A stretch of 64,000 nt of DNA. Source: an uncultured Flavihumibacter sp. GTDB taxonomy: Bacteria; Bacteroidota; Bacteroidia; Chitinophagales; Chitinophagaceae. Both the position numbers and the translations under genes were made by a program. This document shows, one piece after another, positions 1 to 9,030 of the stretch. How positions within the stretch are numbered: position 1 is the stretch's first letter; each line of letters opens with the position of its first letter. The DNA lies in contig CABHOY010000041.1 of the NCBI GenBank assembly GCA_902168105.1, forward strand, positions 248,001 to 312,000, in the 5' to 3' direction. The notes under the pieces were generated by a model. It ran no database searches, was not told the DNA's origin, and was given only the letters and a program-made list of their open reading frames with translations.

Positions 1-1882
1 ATTTCTTGTAGTCGCCATTATTGGTAGATCTGTCAAAACGAACACCACCGCTCAGCGTGATCGCATCGATCAAGGTCAGGTCTTCCTGTATGAAAATACC
101 ATTGTCGCGGTATTTCTGCCTGAACTGCCTTGTAGCCGTATTGGCACTGGCGTCGAGATTACTTTGTCCGGAAACAAGGTTAGTAGCCACGGTAACGATA
201 TTGTCCATATAACCTGTTTCCAGGGTAGCTCCGGCAGTACTTGTCAGACTGATATTTTCATTTGGCGTGAAACTGTTGACAAGGAAACCTGCGAGATTGG
301 TATTGGTATTATTGGTATTACCCTGGATAGAATGTCCTTGTAGTGCATTTTCTTCAAACTGCAGATCACGAGGGAAGAGGGCTGCCGTTTTATAGTTAAA
401 ATAGTCCAGACCTCCACGACCAATAAAGCGGGTGGAAGAATGCTCGTTCTGTTGTATGCGTATTTCCAGGTTAGCACCGCCAACAAAGCGGTTGGTCACC
501 TCATTGTTTTCCATTTTATCGCGGGTCTCCAGTGGATTGGACGCTGCAAAAGCGTTACGGGGATATTCACCCAATGCATTAGGGAAGAGGTCCACAAAGG
601 TAGGGGTAGATGACAAAGCCACACCGTAAGTCACACCGTTATTATCATTATTGGTCAATCCTCTGTCGGCATTGGAGTGAATATAACTCGTTGTAATGCC
701 AAAAGACATGCGGTCGCTGATCTTATGGTCTACATTCACACGAACGGAGTTATTAAAATAACCGGTATTTTTTACAATACCATCTTCCTGCCTGCGATTG
801 CCGGAGATATAAAAAGTGGTCTTGTCTCCACCACCACTCAATGATAAACCGGTATTCAATATCAGGCCAGTTTCTCCATACATTTCCTTTTCATAATCGA
901 CTATCTTACCTGCGCTGCTGGCCGCGTTGAATTGAGCCATATATTGCGCGCGTTTTGCTATTACAGCAGGATCGTTACTATCCGCAGCTCCCGCCAGATC
1001 AGCAGCTGTTTCCGCGGTAAGGGTACGCACACCCATCAGGTGCCTTACCTTCGCAAACCCTGTTTCATGGTTTACACTGATCCTTGTCTTACCGGCACGG
1101 CCTTTCTTAGTAGTGATGATCACCACACCGGCGGCGGCTTTAGCACCATACAAGGCAGCAGCTGAAGCTCCTTTCAGGATCTCAATGTTCTCAATATCCT
1201 GTGGATTCAGGTCTGCGATACGGCTGGAAGGGTTATCCTGGTTATTGGGGTTACCTGCCGTAGCGGCACCGGTTACATCGTTCAAGCCAGCGGGGATACT
1301 ACTGTTATTGAAAAAGATACCATCCACTACATACAGTGGCTGTGAATTACCGAATACAGAAGTTATACCCCTCATCTTTATAGAGATACCACCACCGGGA
1401 GCGCCGGAGTTAGCGGTGATCAGGGCGCCCGGCACCTTGCCGCTCAACGCCGCATCAAAAGTCTGAGCAGGAGCAGTACCGGACAGTTGATTGGCGGAGA
1501 TGGTCACCACAGTATTAGCGAGGTTACTTCTCTTTACCGTAGTAGCCAGACCTGTTACTACAATTTCATCCAGTTTCGCAAAGTCTTCCTCCAGGGTGAT
1601 ATCGAGTGAAGTACTGCCCGGCGAAACCTTAAGGGTCTGTGTTTTGTACCCGGTAAAAGAGACTAATAAAGTGGAACTGCCTGCGGGGATAGCCAGGTTG
1701 TAGGTTCCACCGGCATCTGAAATAGTTCCCCTGTTGGTGCCTTGTATTCTGATAGTTACACCGGGAATAGGCTTGCCATTCACGGCGTCCCTGATTCTGC
1801 CTGAAAGGTTTTGCTGCGCAAATAATGCTAGTGTACTACATACAAATAGCAGTACAAGCAAGCTGGATTTGGGTAGAAGCAT
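1..1882 (-). CDS. SusC/RagA-family TonB-linked outer membrane transporter (5' part, cut by window edge)
   Basis: About 627 residues are visible and the reading frame continues off the left edge, so the C-terminal part of the beta-barrel is missing. The start MLLPKSSLLVLLFVCSTLA gives a signal peptide ending near AQQN. Next comes a carboxypeptidase-D-like beta-sandwich (NLSGRIRDAVNGKPIPGVTI), a TonB-box region (KLDEIVVTGLATTVKRSN) and a plug domain with the typical ALYGAKAAAGVVIITTKKG motif, followed by barrel strands. The family imports oligosaccharides or peptides across the outer membrane with a SusD partner. That partner should lie beyond the left edge because transcription runs leftward. 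Substrate cannot be read from this fragment. Confidence 0.93.
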   Translation of the reverse strand, partial: MLLPKSSLLVLLFVCSTLALFAQQNLSGRIRDAVNGKPIPGVTIRIQGTNRGTISDAGGTYNLAIPAGSSTLLVSFTGYKTQTLKVSPGSTSLDITLEEDFAKLDEIVVTGLATTVKRSNLANTVVTISANQLSGTAPAQTFDAALSGKVPGALITANSGAPGGGISIKMRGITSVFGNSQPLYVVDGIFFNNSSIPAGLNDVTGAATAGNPNNQDNPSSRIADLNPQDIENIEILKGASAAALYGAKAAAGVVIITTKKGRAGKTRISVNHETGFAKVRHLMGVRTLTAETAADLAGAADSNDPAVIAKRAQYMAQFNAASSAGKIVDYEKEMYGETGLILNTGLSLSGGGDKTTFYISGNRRQEDGIVKNTGYFNNSVRVNVDHKISDRMSFGITTSYIHSNADRGLTNNDNNGVTYGVALSSTPTFVDLFPNALGEYPRNAFAASNPLETRDKMENNEVTNRFVGGANLEIRIQQNEHSSTRFIGRGGLDYFNYKTAALFPRDLQFEENALQGHSIQGNTNNTNTNLAGFLVNSFTPNENISLTSTAGATLETGYMDNIVTVATNLVSGQSNLDASANTATRQFRQKYRDNGIFIQEDLTLIDAITLSGGVRFDRSTNNGDYKK

Positions 1883-2275
1883 AGCTTGTTCGATTTAGAT
1901 ATAATGATTGATAAATAAATGCTACTGTTTCACGTACGGTCTTGCGATCTTAGATTTTGGTGTTAAACTTGCTACAGGTCATGTTCTGCTTACTTAACAG
2001 TTAATAATGCATTGTGGTTCCCTGCCAGAAGCATTCAGCTACGGGTTTTTAGTACAGTCTGGAGGCAAGGCCCTCATAAGCCGGTTTTTATAACGTTGAA
2101 TAAGTTCGGCAGATTACGAAAAACTCAAAGCATTTCGTTTTTTTTCTTTGGGTGATTTATGCTATATTTTCTTTCTAACGTCACTATTCTGCTATTTAAT
2201 AGCACCAATAGCAATGTCCCGGAACCGGGTTACGAATGTAACCGGTTCCGGGACATTATCTTTTATGTGGATTGA
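1883..2275. other. Intergenic region upstream of the left-edge SusC gene
   Basis: The 393 bases between the SusC start and the end of the small secreted protein gene hold no ORF I would support. They must contain the leftward SusC promoter. The only structure I see is the strong hairpin at 2213-2257, listed separately. Confidence 0.6.
2213..2257. terminator. Strong GC-rich hairpin, probable terminator
   Basis: The arms AATGTCCCGGAACCGGGTTAC (2213-2233) and 2238-2257 are complementary over about 20 bp with one bulged base and a four-base GAAT loop. It lies just after the stop of the leftward small-protein gene. There is no clean T-run on either strand, so a terminator role is likely but not certain; a cruciform or RNA-stabilizing role is possible. 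Confidence 0.5.
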
Positions 2276-2644
2276 TCAGGGCTTTACACCTCCTTCAATA
2301 GCGCCTTTAAGATCCTTGGAGATCAGGCTACTACCGTCAAAGAATGATACGGTCGCCTTATCCTTTATAGTGAATTGTGTGGCTTTCAGGTGCAGCACCT
2401 TGCCATTAAAATTATCCAGCTTCAGAATTTCTCCTGTGGTATTCCGCTGTACCTGTATATAAGCGATGGCGTTAGGACCATCTTTGGATAGGTCAGCATA
2501 AAATGTGTAGTAATAATTCTCATCTTTCTGAAATCCGATCTCGGTGAAAGGGAATTTGTCACTGTTTGCTTTAACAACGAAAGTACAGAAAGAAGACATT
2601 GCCACAACAACAATAAGGAGTAGGTATAGTGCGCGCTTTCTCAT
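2276..2644 (-). CDS. Small secreted protein of unknown function (122 aa)
   Basis: The N-terminus MRKRALYLLLIVVVAMSSFC with a following VKANSDK region is a clear Sec signal peptide. The mature part of about 95 residues is predicted beta-rich (alternating YYYTFYADL, AYIQVQRNT, KVLHLKATQF) and contains no cysteine or catalytic motif that I recognise. The gene stands alone, divergent from the thioredoxin-fold gene at 3120 with 475 bp of AT-rich DNA between. The family is unknown to me; an envelope or exported beta-sandwich protein is the safest description. Confidence 0.75.
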   Translation of the reverse strand: MRKRALYLLLIVVVAMSSFCTFVVKANSDKFPFTEIGFQKDENYYYTFYADLSKDGPNAIAYIQVQRNTTGEILKLDNFNGKVLHLKATQFTIKDKATVSFFDGSSLISKDLKGAIEGGVKP

Positions 2645-3119
2645 AGGGATAGTTTACTTTAATAATAAAAAGGTTCGTGTGCATGTACAATTTAACAATA
2701 TTTTATATTTAAAAGAAACTTTTATTCCTTATGCGAATAAAAAAGTTTGACCCTTATCTCGAAATATTTTTAAAAAAATTTTTCTTATCTGATAATCAGA
2801 TACTTGACACCCGATTCCCTGTTTTACCTAAAAATATTTTTTTTGAGTGTAGCCCCTGCTTTTATGCACCGCTCTCTTTCATAACTCACATATAACAAAC
2901 TAATTATGTATTTCTACACCCAGCATAGGGGTTACTCATAATATCTACCCGATCGCCTTCCTTCACCATATACTTTAAAATTTTTTTTAACCCTTGTACG
3001 CATATCGGGTATTAAATGTTGTCTTATATGCAAAGGGTTCATTCAATATAGTGCGCGTTTAAATTTTTGAATCGACTTTAATAATTCGTGTAAGCAACAA
3101 CAATAAAGGTAAATCACAG
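2645..3119. other. AT-rich divergent promoter region
   Basis: This 475-base stretch separates two divergent genes and is very A/T-rich with several T-runs. It contains no convincing ORF. It must hold both promoters, and it carries the 17-bp palindrome at 2786-2802. Confidence 0.6.
2786..2802. promoter_or_regulatory. Palindrome TATCTGAT-A-ATCAGATA, candidate operator
   Basis: Two perfect 8-base arms flank a single central A, in the divergent intergenic region about 140 bp from the leftward start. The symmetry suggests a dimeric repressor site, but no regulator gene lies alongside and a chance palindrome in AT-rich DNA is possible. Confidence 0.35.
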
Positions 3120-4253
3120 ATGAACAGAAGCTTAATGGTTCTTGCAGCCTGCTGCATAACTATGCCAGCAATTGCACAATCCTTTCAGATCAAAGGAAAG
3201 CTTGGAAGATTACAGTCACCCGCCAAGGTATACATTGGTTACACTTACGACGGTAAAAGTGTATATGATTCTACTTACCTGGACAACGGCAATTTCTCGT
3301 TCGACAGACCTGTCTCCTATCCTACCAACATTATGTTGACAGTAAGCAGGGACGGTGAAGCGCAGACCTTCTTTAATGCGAAGGACATTGCTCACTTATA
3401 TGTGGAGCCAGGTTCCATCGTGTGGTTAACATCTGATGAAAGCATCGCGAATTTTGAGTCTAACGGATCTCAGGCGCAGGATGATTATAAAGTATATGAA
3501 AAGTTCATGACAGATGCAGAAGAAAAACTGACCCTGCTCACGGCTGAATCATCCAATACCCTGCAGAATGACGTATCAGAGAAAGGCCTTGCTGCGAAAA
3601 GCCAGTATATGGAACATTTCCGCGCAGCAATGGACTACAGGAAACTGAAAATGAAAGAGTTTATCCAGCAACATCCTGATATGTATATCAGCCTGGATAT
3701 CCTTGAAGAATATGCCGGCGCCTTCATCAATCACGTTGACGTGGAACCGCTGTTCAGAACCCTGAACGACAAAACTAAAACATCAATAAAAGGCAAACTA
3801 TATCTGAAAAAGATCGAGGTAGCTAAACAGACTGCCATTGGCGCTGTAGCTCCCGAATTCTCTCAGAAAGCCGCGGACGGTAGTAAAGTAGCTCTTTCTT
3901 CCTTCAAAGGAAAAGTAGTGCTGCTCAACTTCTGGGCCAGCTGGTCTGCAACTTCCAGAATAGAGAACCAGGAACTGAAGCAGATCGTAAAGAATTACAA
4001 TGCAAAAGATCTGGTAGTAATAAATGTGTCACTGGACGAACGTAAGGAAGAGTGGGAAAAAGCCCTGGCGGAAGACAGAATGACCGGTTACAACGTATCC
4101 GATCTGAAATTCCTGAGAAACGAAGTAGCAGAACTTTATAATGTCACCGCGATCCCGCAGAACGTGTTGATAGATGCATCCGGAAAAATCATTGCCCGAA
4201 ATGTGAAGGGTAGTCAACTGACAGAGAAATTAGCTGGTATACTTGGTAAATAA
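3120..4253 (+). CDS. TlpA-like thioredoxin-fold protein with DUF4369-type N-terminus, active-site cysteines lost
   Basis: A 377-residue exported protein: signal peptide 1-20 (ends AIAQ), an N-terminal beta domain of the DUF4369 type (about 21-110), a helical linker, and a C-terminal AhpC/TSA-TlpA thioredoxin fold (about 240-377) starting at GAVAPEFSQKAADG. The fold is well preserved, including the cis-proline (AIPQNVLID, Pro346). However, the usual FWASWCxPCR active site reads FWASWSATSR, so both catalytic cysteines are serines (276 and 279). It therefore should not do thiol-disulfide exchange and may be a chaperone-like or binding paralogue. It is monocistronic with a terminator downstream. 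Confidence 0.9.
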   Translation: MNRSLMVLAACCITMPAIAQSFQIKGKLGRLQSPAKVYIGYTYDGKSVYDSTYLDNGNFSFDRPVSYPTNIMLTVSRDGEAQTFFNAKDIAHLYVEPGSIVWLTSDESIANFESNGSQAQDDYKVYEKFMTDAEEKLTLLTAESSNTLQNDVSEKGLAAKSQYMEHFRAAMDYRKLKMKEFIQQHPDMYISLDILEEYAGAFINHVDVEPLFRTLNDKTKTSIKGKLYLKKIEVAKQTAIGAVAPEFSQKAADGSKVALSSFKGKVVLLNFWASWSATSRIENQELKQIVKNYNAKDLVVINVSLDERKEEWEKALAEDRMTGYNVSDLKFLRNEVAELYNVTAIPQNVLIDASGKIIARNVKGSQLTEKLAGILGK

Positions 4254-4312
4254 TTAATTGATAAATAAGTAAAGAGTGTAATCATAACAGGTAGTCATAG
4301 TGAATTAATGCA

Positions 4313-4366
4313 AACCCGGCAGGTGTAGTGAAATTTAATATTTCATGAACCTGCCGGTTCTTTTTT
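4313..4366 (+). terminator. Intrinsic terminator after the TlpA-like gene
   Basis: Arms AACCCGGCAGGT (4313-4324) and ACCTGCCGGTT (4349-4359) pair with one bulged C. A second inner stem GAAAT/ATTTC lies in the loop, and CTTTTTTG follows on the plus strand. Confidence 0.8.
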
Positions 4367-4412
4367 GCAGTATATTTAGTCTACTGTATGGGCTCTCTTT
4401 TCCTTATTAATA

Positions 4413-6350
4413 TTACATCGCTCCTACAGAAAACGTCAGTTTACCTTTCGCCTTCACACTTCCCTCCAGGTTTATCCTGTAAATATTATCGCCCCATTTT
4501 TGTCTCACACCTCCATCTTCCTCCGTTTGCAAGGGTACCTTTTCTACTTTAGCCACAAGCTGTGCCGCCGGATAGTGCAGGAAGAAATCCTTCGTTATTC
4601 CTCCTTCCTGCCGATGGATCACCAGCACTCCAGGTTTCACTACTTCCACCGGGTAACAGGTCATTAAATGTTCCGTCACCTTGCTATCTGCACTGAGCTC
4701 CATCACATCATCTATCAGCACGTTCTTCCCTTTGTTCAGGCGGATACTCCGTTCCCATTTCTTTACACCCGCTGCTTCAGGATAGGAAGCCCCGATATCC
4801 ATCGCTAGACCGCTACCAGCAGCATTGCTCTTATACACGACATCTTCCGCCCTGAACTTCCCGCCGGCCGATTGCGGATACCCATTTATACTCGGTACAT
4901 TGTGATAGTCCGAACGGTTATACCAGATATCATATCGCTTACCACTGAAAGTTTTCGCAGTATAGGTCCCACGACCGATATCGATCAGCACCGGCAGTCC
5001 GTCGTAATACACCACATAGTTGCCGATGTCATTATGATTATGGCTTTCGTCATTATTCCCTCCCTTTGCCGCCACGAAGAAGCCGTCAGTGCTTCCGCCT
5101 TTGTCGCGTGCTATCATCACCTGCAGATCAGGCCACCAGCAATCACCGGGTAACACCAGTCCCGGTTTGGCTTGTTTAAGTTCATTCTGCATGAACAATA
5201 CGAACAGATGTCTGAAGTAATGATACCCTCTGGTAGACGCCGGATTTTCCCGTTTCAGGTAATACGCCCCGAATTGCATCATAGCAGTATCTTTTATGTC
5301 CTTTCCAAACCGGTAGATCATACTAGCCGCCATTCCCGGTTGAGGGTCCGCATCTGCAAAGTTCAGGAAATAACGTTCACTGATCTGTGCCTTGTAAATG
5401 AAGCGGCCCATTTCAGCCACCTTCTTATCAGTATACACATAATCGAACGCCTGGTTGGTGGCCAGGTTAAGCATTGAAACATTATCATACAAAGATGCTG
5501 CAGCTGCGCCCCAGTACCCCGGACCTTCATCGCAGCCACCATCTGCAGGATACGGATTCAGGAACGCGTCAAGCACGCCCAGTATCTTCGATACGGCCGC
5601 TACCCGTTTACTATCATCCTTCTCCAGTAACAATACACTGTTCAGCCAGTTAGAACAGATCCAGGGATTCCAGTTATTCGGACGCCTGCCCTGACCACTG
5701 GAGCTCATCCATCCGTGATGTTTTGTCATCAGAGGCTCGAAGATCCGTTTGTTGGTTTCATAATAGATCCGCTTTCTTATCTGCGGAGAAACCTTGTCAA
5801 ATTGTGCACCCAGGAAATAGTCCGTCCAGGCCAGTAAGGTGGCTGTCTCCGCTGAAAAAAGCTCTACAAAGGGAGCAGAAACATCCATCAATCCATCAAA
5901 AGATCTTGGCAGATGCGCAGGTACTCCCCAGAAAGATTCCTCACAGATGGACCATACACCGTTCACTATCGGATCAATGAACCTGCCCTTATTTTCGTAC
6001 ACTTCCGCCAGCAGTAAAGTTCCAAGCACCTCGCGTCTTTTACCGGCAATATCCTGGTACTCGCTACGGTTCCCGTTACGAATGATCAGCAATGATTTTA
6101 CAGCAGGGATGCCCGGCCAATCGTAGTTTTGATATTCCTCTGCCTTCTTTATCAGGGCTGCTCCTATTACAGGATCTGCCAGCTGCCATCCTGCGCGGTT
6201 CTCCGTATGCGGGAAAGGCTCCCAGCGACTATACGGTATCAGTTTCTCTGTAAGTTCTGCAGGTGTATACCGGCCACTTAACAGGTTCTGGGCGGACAAT
6301 AGCCCGCCGGTTAAAAGCAGCATGCAGGTTAAAACAATGTGTTTTTTCAT
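4413..6350 (-). CDS. Heparinase II/III-family polysaccharide lyase
   Basis: A 645-residue secreted enzyme with a signal peptide (cut near LSAQ, residue 21). It has an N-terminal alpha/alpha toroid (about 25-400; NNWNPW at 225-230 and a DEGPGYW motif near 274-280) and a C-terminal heparinase II/III beta-sandwich beginning around 405, with the hallmark ESHNHNDIGNYVVYYDG segment near 435-451. The family cleaves uronic-acid-containing glycans by beta-elimination. The exact substrate (heparin-like, hyaluronan, alginate or glucuronan) cannot be set from the sequence. It is the last gene of the leftward locus, 15 bp after the alginate-lyase-family gene, with which it probably acts on the same glycan. 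Confidence 0.88.
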   Translation of the reverse strand: MKKHIVLTCMLLLTGGLLSAQNLLSGRYTPAELTEKLIPYSRWEPFPHTENRAGWQLADPVIGAALIKKAEEYQNYDWPGIPAVKSLLIIRNGNRSEYQDIAGKRREVLGTLLLAEVYENKGRFIDPIVNGVWSICEESFWGVPAHLPRSFDGLMDVSAPFVELFSAETATLLAWTDYFLGAQFDKVSPQIRKRIYYETNKRIFEPLMTKHHGWMSSSGQGRRPNNWNPWICSNWLNSVLLLEKDDSKRVAAVSKILGVLDAFLNPYPADGGCDEGPGYWGAAAASLYDNVSMLNLATNQAFDYVYTDKKVAEMGRFIYKAQISERYFLNFADADPQPGMAASMIYRFGKDIKDTAMMQFGAYYLKRENPASTRGYHYFRHLFVLFMQNELKQAKPGLVLPGDCWWPDLQVMIARDKGGSTDGFFVAAKGGNNDESHNHNDIGNYVVYYDGLPVLIDIGRGTYTAKTFSGKRYDIWYNRSDYHNVPSINGYPQSAGGKFRAEDVVYKSNAAGSGLAMDIGASYPEAAGVKKWERSIRLNKGKNVLIDDVMELSADSKVTEHLMTCYPVEVVKPGVLVIHRQEGGITKDFFLHYPAAQLVAKVEKVPLQTEEDGGVRQKWGDNIYRINLEGSVKAKGKLTFSVGAM

Positions 6351-6365
6351 GAGACCTTTGTTTGT

Positions 6366-7580
6366 TTAATATGCCCAGTCTGTAAGCAGGAATAAGTTAT
6401 TACGGAAATTCCCGTGCTTTTCCCTAAGTACAGCTAGATCAATGTCAGTATATTTTTTTGCCGCCACTTCCGACAGCTCCAGGAACTCTTCATCATGTCT
6501 CGGCTTGACCTGCTGGTGCTGCCACTCCTTCCTTCCTGTAGCATAAGGCAGCAACCATGTATATGCCTTCTTCAGGCTTTTCCTTCCGGGACTTTCATAA
6601 TTCCACAGATCAACCTGTACATTTTCAGCCAACAAAGCCAACTCAAAAAATGCGCGCAGATTAAACAGTGAATAATTCCAGGAGAGTGTTCTCGCCAGCT
6701 CTTTCGGCTGTTCTCCATCTGCTTCAAGCTGTTTGTCTATCCGTGTTTTGGTCTGCTGCTCCAGCATCTCTTTTGCCAGCTCCCGCTGACCTGTGAACAA
6801 TGCAATTATCACCTGTTGCACGTCATACCAGGTCCCGTGATTATTCAGCTCGTCGGCTTCATCCCGTCCTATCGGACTGGAACGCATCCATTGCAGGAAT
6901 TGTCTGTACCATTCCTGTATACCTTTATAATCAGCTGCAGATAATGCTTTTGAGCCCTTCAATAACTGGATGCCGTCAATCAGCATGGTTACATTGTGCG
7001 TATCAATAAGCCCGATACCCCTGCCATCTGTAATACCGGGTATGGCCTGACCATAATTCAGGTGAGGATTCATCCGTGTGGCAGTATCGAGGAACCAGGT
7101 ACGTAACAAACCCGCTGCATGCGCAGCATACTTTTCATTGCCGGTATAGAACCAGGCCAATCCCAGGAAATATACATCCCGGGATATGGCGTTCTGAAAT
7201 TCATCATCTTTGATCGCATAGCGTTCCGGATTGACCTGTCCGTCCTTTCGGATGTAAGGCAATCCATTGGCCTTGCTGGAGTCTGGCCACCAGTATGGCC
7301 CCACACTCATATAATCGTGCTTGTTGCCACTGGGCGGCGCCTTATCCTTGTATACAACAGAATAAGGGCCGTTCCTCAGTGACCGGTCAGCTATGGAAAG
7401 TAGTTCTGTCAGTGCCTGTTGCATGGCAGTATCCCGCTGCGCGATCTTCCGTTTCCCGTCCAGCAGTTTCGCCGGTTTGATCAGAAAGGTCTCAGGAGGC
7501 GTCTGCGCAGAAAGGGTGCTTATACACATCAACAGGGCTAACAACAACATAATGCAGATCTCAATTGAGGGCGTCCTCAT
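6366..7580 (-). CDS. Alginate-lyase-superfamily (PF05426-type) polysaccharide lyase
   Basis: A 404-residue protein with signal peptide (STLSAQ near residue 26). The rest is a single alpha/alpha-barrel alginate-lyase domain. Characteristic motifs are MSVGPYWWPD (91-100), a THNVTML helix (194-200), NNHGTWYDVQ (246-255, catalytic Asn/His region in this fold) and a SWNYSLFNLRAF segment near 300-311. Family members break 4-linked uronic-acid polymers. It sits between a lipoprotein gene (8 bp upstream) and the heparinase-like gene (15 bp downstream), so it is translated as part of the same operon and points to a polyuronate substrate. Confidence 0.9.
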   Translation of the reverse strand: MRTPSIEICIMLLLALLMCISTLSAQTPPETFLIKPAKLLDGKRKIAQRDTAMQQALTELLSIADRSLRNGPYSVVYKDKAPPSGNKHDYMSVGPYWWPDSSKANGLPYIRKDGQVNPERYAIKDDEFQNAISRDVYFLGLAWFYTGNEKYAAHAAGLLRTWFLDTATRMNPHLNYGQAIPGITDGRGIGLIDTHNVTMLIDGIQLLKGSKALSAADYKGIQEWYRQFLQWMRSSPIGRDEADELNNHGTWYDVQQVIIALFTGQRELAKEMLEQQTKTRIDKQLEADGEQPKELARTLSWNYSLFNLRAFFELALLAENVQVDLWNYESPGRKSLKKAYTWLLPYATGRKEWQHQQVKPRHDEEFLELSEVAAKKYTDIDLAVLREKHGNFRNNLFLLTDWAY

Positions 7581-7587
7581 AATAGCG

Positions 7588-8586
7588 TTATTTAAGCGTG
7601 TAACGTTTCATACTGATGGTGCCACTTTTCTTGCCATCATCGGCTTTGTTGATGTAAATATATGCACGGTATTTACCATCAGCTGTTTCCACCCAGACGC
7701 CTGCTTCAGATTTAAGATTGATCGCATAATCCGGCGTACCCGTCATATCCAGCTGACGGAAATCCACATCATCGATATAGATCCCGTACTGTAGCCGTGC
7801 AAGGTGAAAATCTCTCAACGCCCAGGTTTTCTTAACCTTCGTCACCCTGTTTACACCGGCCGGTAATACTACACCCGGTAAATATGCGGTATCAGCCCCC
7901 GGTGATACCAGCGCATGTTTGAAAGTGATATTGGGAATAGCGCGATAGAGGTAAACGAGATCGATTTTGTCAGCGTTCGCAGTAGCATCTTTTTCATTAT
8001 AGACAGCCATATCTGCAACGGAGATGAAACAGGCGTCACCGTCCTTTACCGGCAGATCAAGCGCCATATCCATATTTGAGATCGCATACGGCCCCATAAC
8101 GTAAGAGACAGTTTCACCATTGCTGCTTTTTGCAGTGAAAGTGAACCGGACTTCCTTTCCCTTTGCGGCCTTCGGGATCCTGTAGTAATAGCGGAGCGTT
8201 ACCGCATTAGTGTCTTTTGTAAATGTAACGGTCGTCACGTTCCCTTGATTCACAGAGGAATCACCTATCGGAATGCCGACATCTTCGCCACTTCCATTTG
8301 TGTAATATGATTTATTCTCCAGGTACGTCGCAGTATCGCCCTGAATAGACGCCTCCACTTGAGCAGAGATGATCTTACCCCTGGTCGCCGGCAATCCCAT
8401 GGCGTAGGCAAACTCTATGTTTAAACCTGCCAGGTTAGGCCCCAGCGTCCTTTTGATACAGTCGTTCTGTAGTTCATTCTTCGGCTCCGGAATTGCATAG
8501 TCCTTATCCTTACACCCCACTATCGAAAGGCACAGGGAGAACAACCCTAATGTATATCCAAAATATTTAGCGTTCATAAAATGCAT
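7588..8586 (-). CDS. PUL-associated surface lipoprotein (DUF4466-like)
   Basis: A 332-residue protein with a lipoprotein signal ending at LSIVGC (Cys about 25), so it is probably anchored in the outer membrane. The mature part is beta-rich, with two halves: an N-terminal PAYAMG/LPATRGKI-like segment with evenly spaced strands, and a C-terminal part with KTWALRDFHLARLQYGIYID. This resembles lipoproteins annotated DUF4466 that follow SusD in polysaccharide loci. A likely job is surface glycan binding, by position only. ATG at 8577 (MNAKYFGY) is an alternative start giving a more usual signal peptide. Confidence 0.75.
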   Translation of the reverse strand: MHFMNAKYFGYTLGLFSLCLSIVGCKDKDYAIPEPKNELQNDCIKRTLGPNLAGLNIEFAYAMGLPATRGKIISAQVEASIQGDTATYLENKSYYTNGSGEDVGIPIGDSSVNQGNVTTVTFTKDTNAVTLRYYYRIPKAAKGKEVRFTFTAKSSNGETVSYVMGPYAISNMDMALDLPVKDGDACFISVADMAVYNEKDATANADKIDLVYLYRAIPNITFKHALVSPGADTAYLPGVVLPAGVNRVTKVKKTWALRDFHLARLQYGIYIDDVDFRQLDMTGTPDYAINLKSEAGVWVETADGKYRAYIYINKADDGKKSGTISMKRYTLK

Positions 8587-8601
8587 GTTTAAGTATAAAA
8601 A

Positions 8602-9009
8602 CTACCTTGGCTGTACAGTGACTGTCACTTTATAAGTCTTTCTGACCTGCCTGTTGCCCGAAATCACAGTATATGTTCTTGGTGTCGCCAGGTCGGAGAA
8701 GTCGGTAAAACCGGTGATCTTCGGGTCCAGCTTAGCATCTGTCACCAGTGTGAACTGGGGATAAAGATGCTTCAGATCAGTCCCGTAAAATACTGTAACA
8801 CCAATGGTACAGGCTACCGTATCTATTTCGGCGTTCTTCGTACGCACCGTCTGGAAGTCGGAGCCCAGCAACTCAAAATTGCTGACATAACATTCTGCAC
8901 GGTCTGTGATCAACAGCCCGTCTTCATCAATCGGCGTATCTTTTCTGCAACCCATCCAGCACAAAGCAGTAAGGAGCAATAAGGTGATCGTGGAATATCT
9001 TTTCATCAT
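8602..9009 (-). CDS. Small PUL lipoprotein with DUF5018-like Ig-type domain
   Basis: A 135-residue protein: lipoprotein signal ending TALCWMGC (Cys about 21), then one beta-sandwich of about 110 residues. The closing motif PRTYTVISGNRQVRKTYKV is typical of the DUF5018-like Ig-fold modules seen beside SusD genes. It probably helps capture glycan at the cell surface or spaces another component. It lies between the SusD gene (21 bp) and the larger lipoprotein (16 bp), all on the minus strand. Confidence 0.72.
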   Translation of the reverse strand: MMKRYSTITLLLLTALCWMGCRKDTPIDEDGLLITDRAECYVSNFELLGSDFQTVRTKNAEIDTVACTIGVTVFYGTDLKHLYPQFTLVTDAKLDPKITGFTDFSDLATPRTYTVISGNRQVRKTYKVTVTVQPR

Positions 9010-9030
9010 GTTGTTATTAGTAGTTTACAA

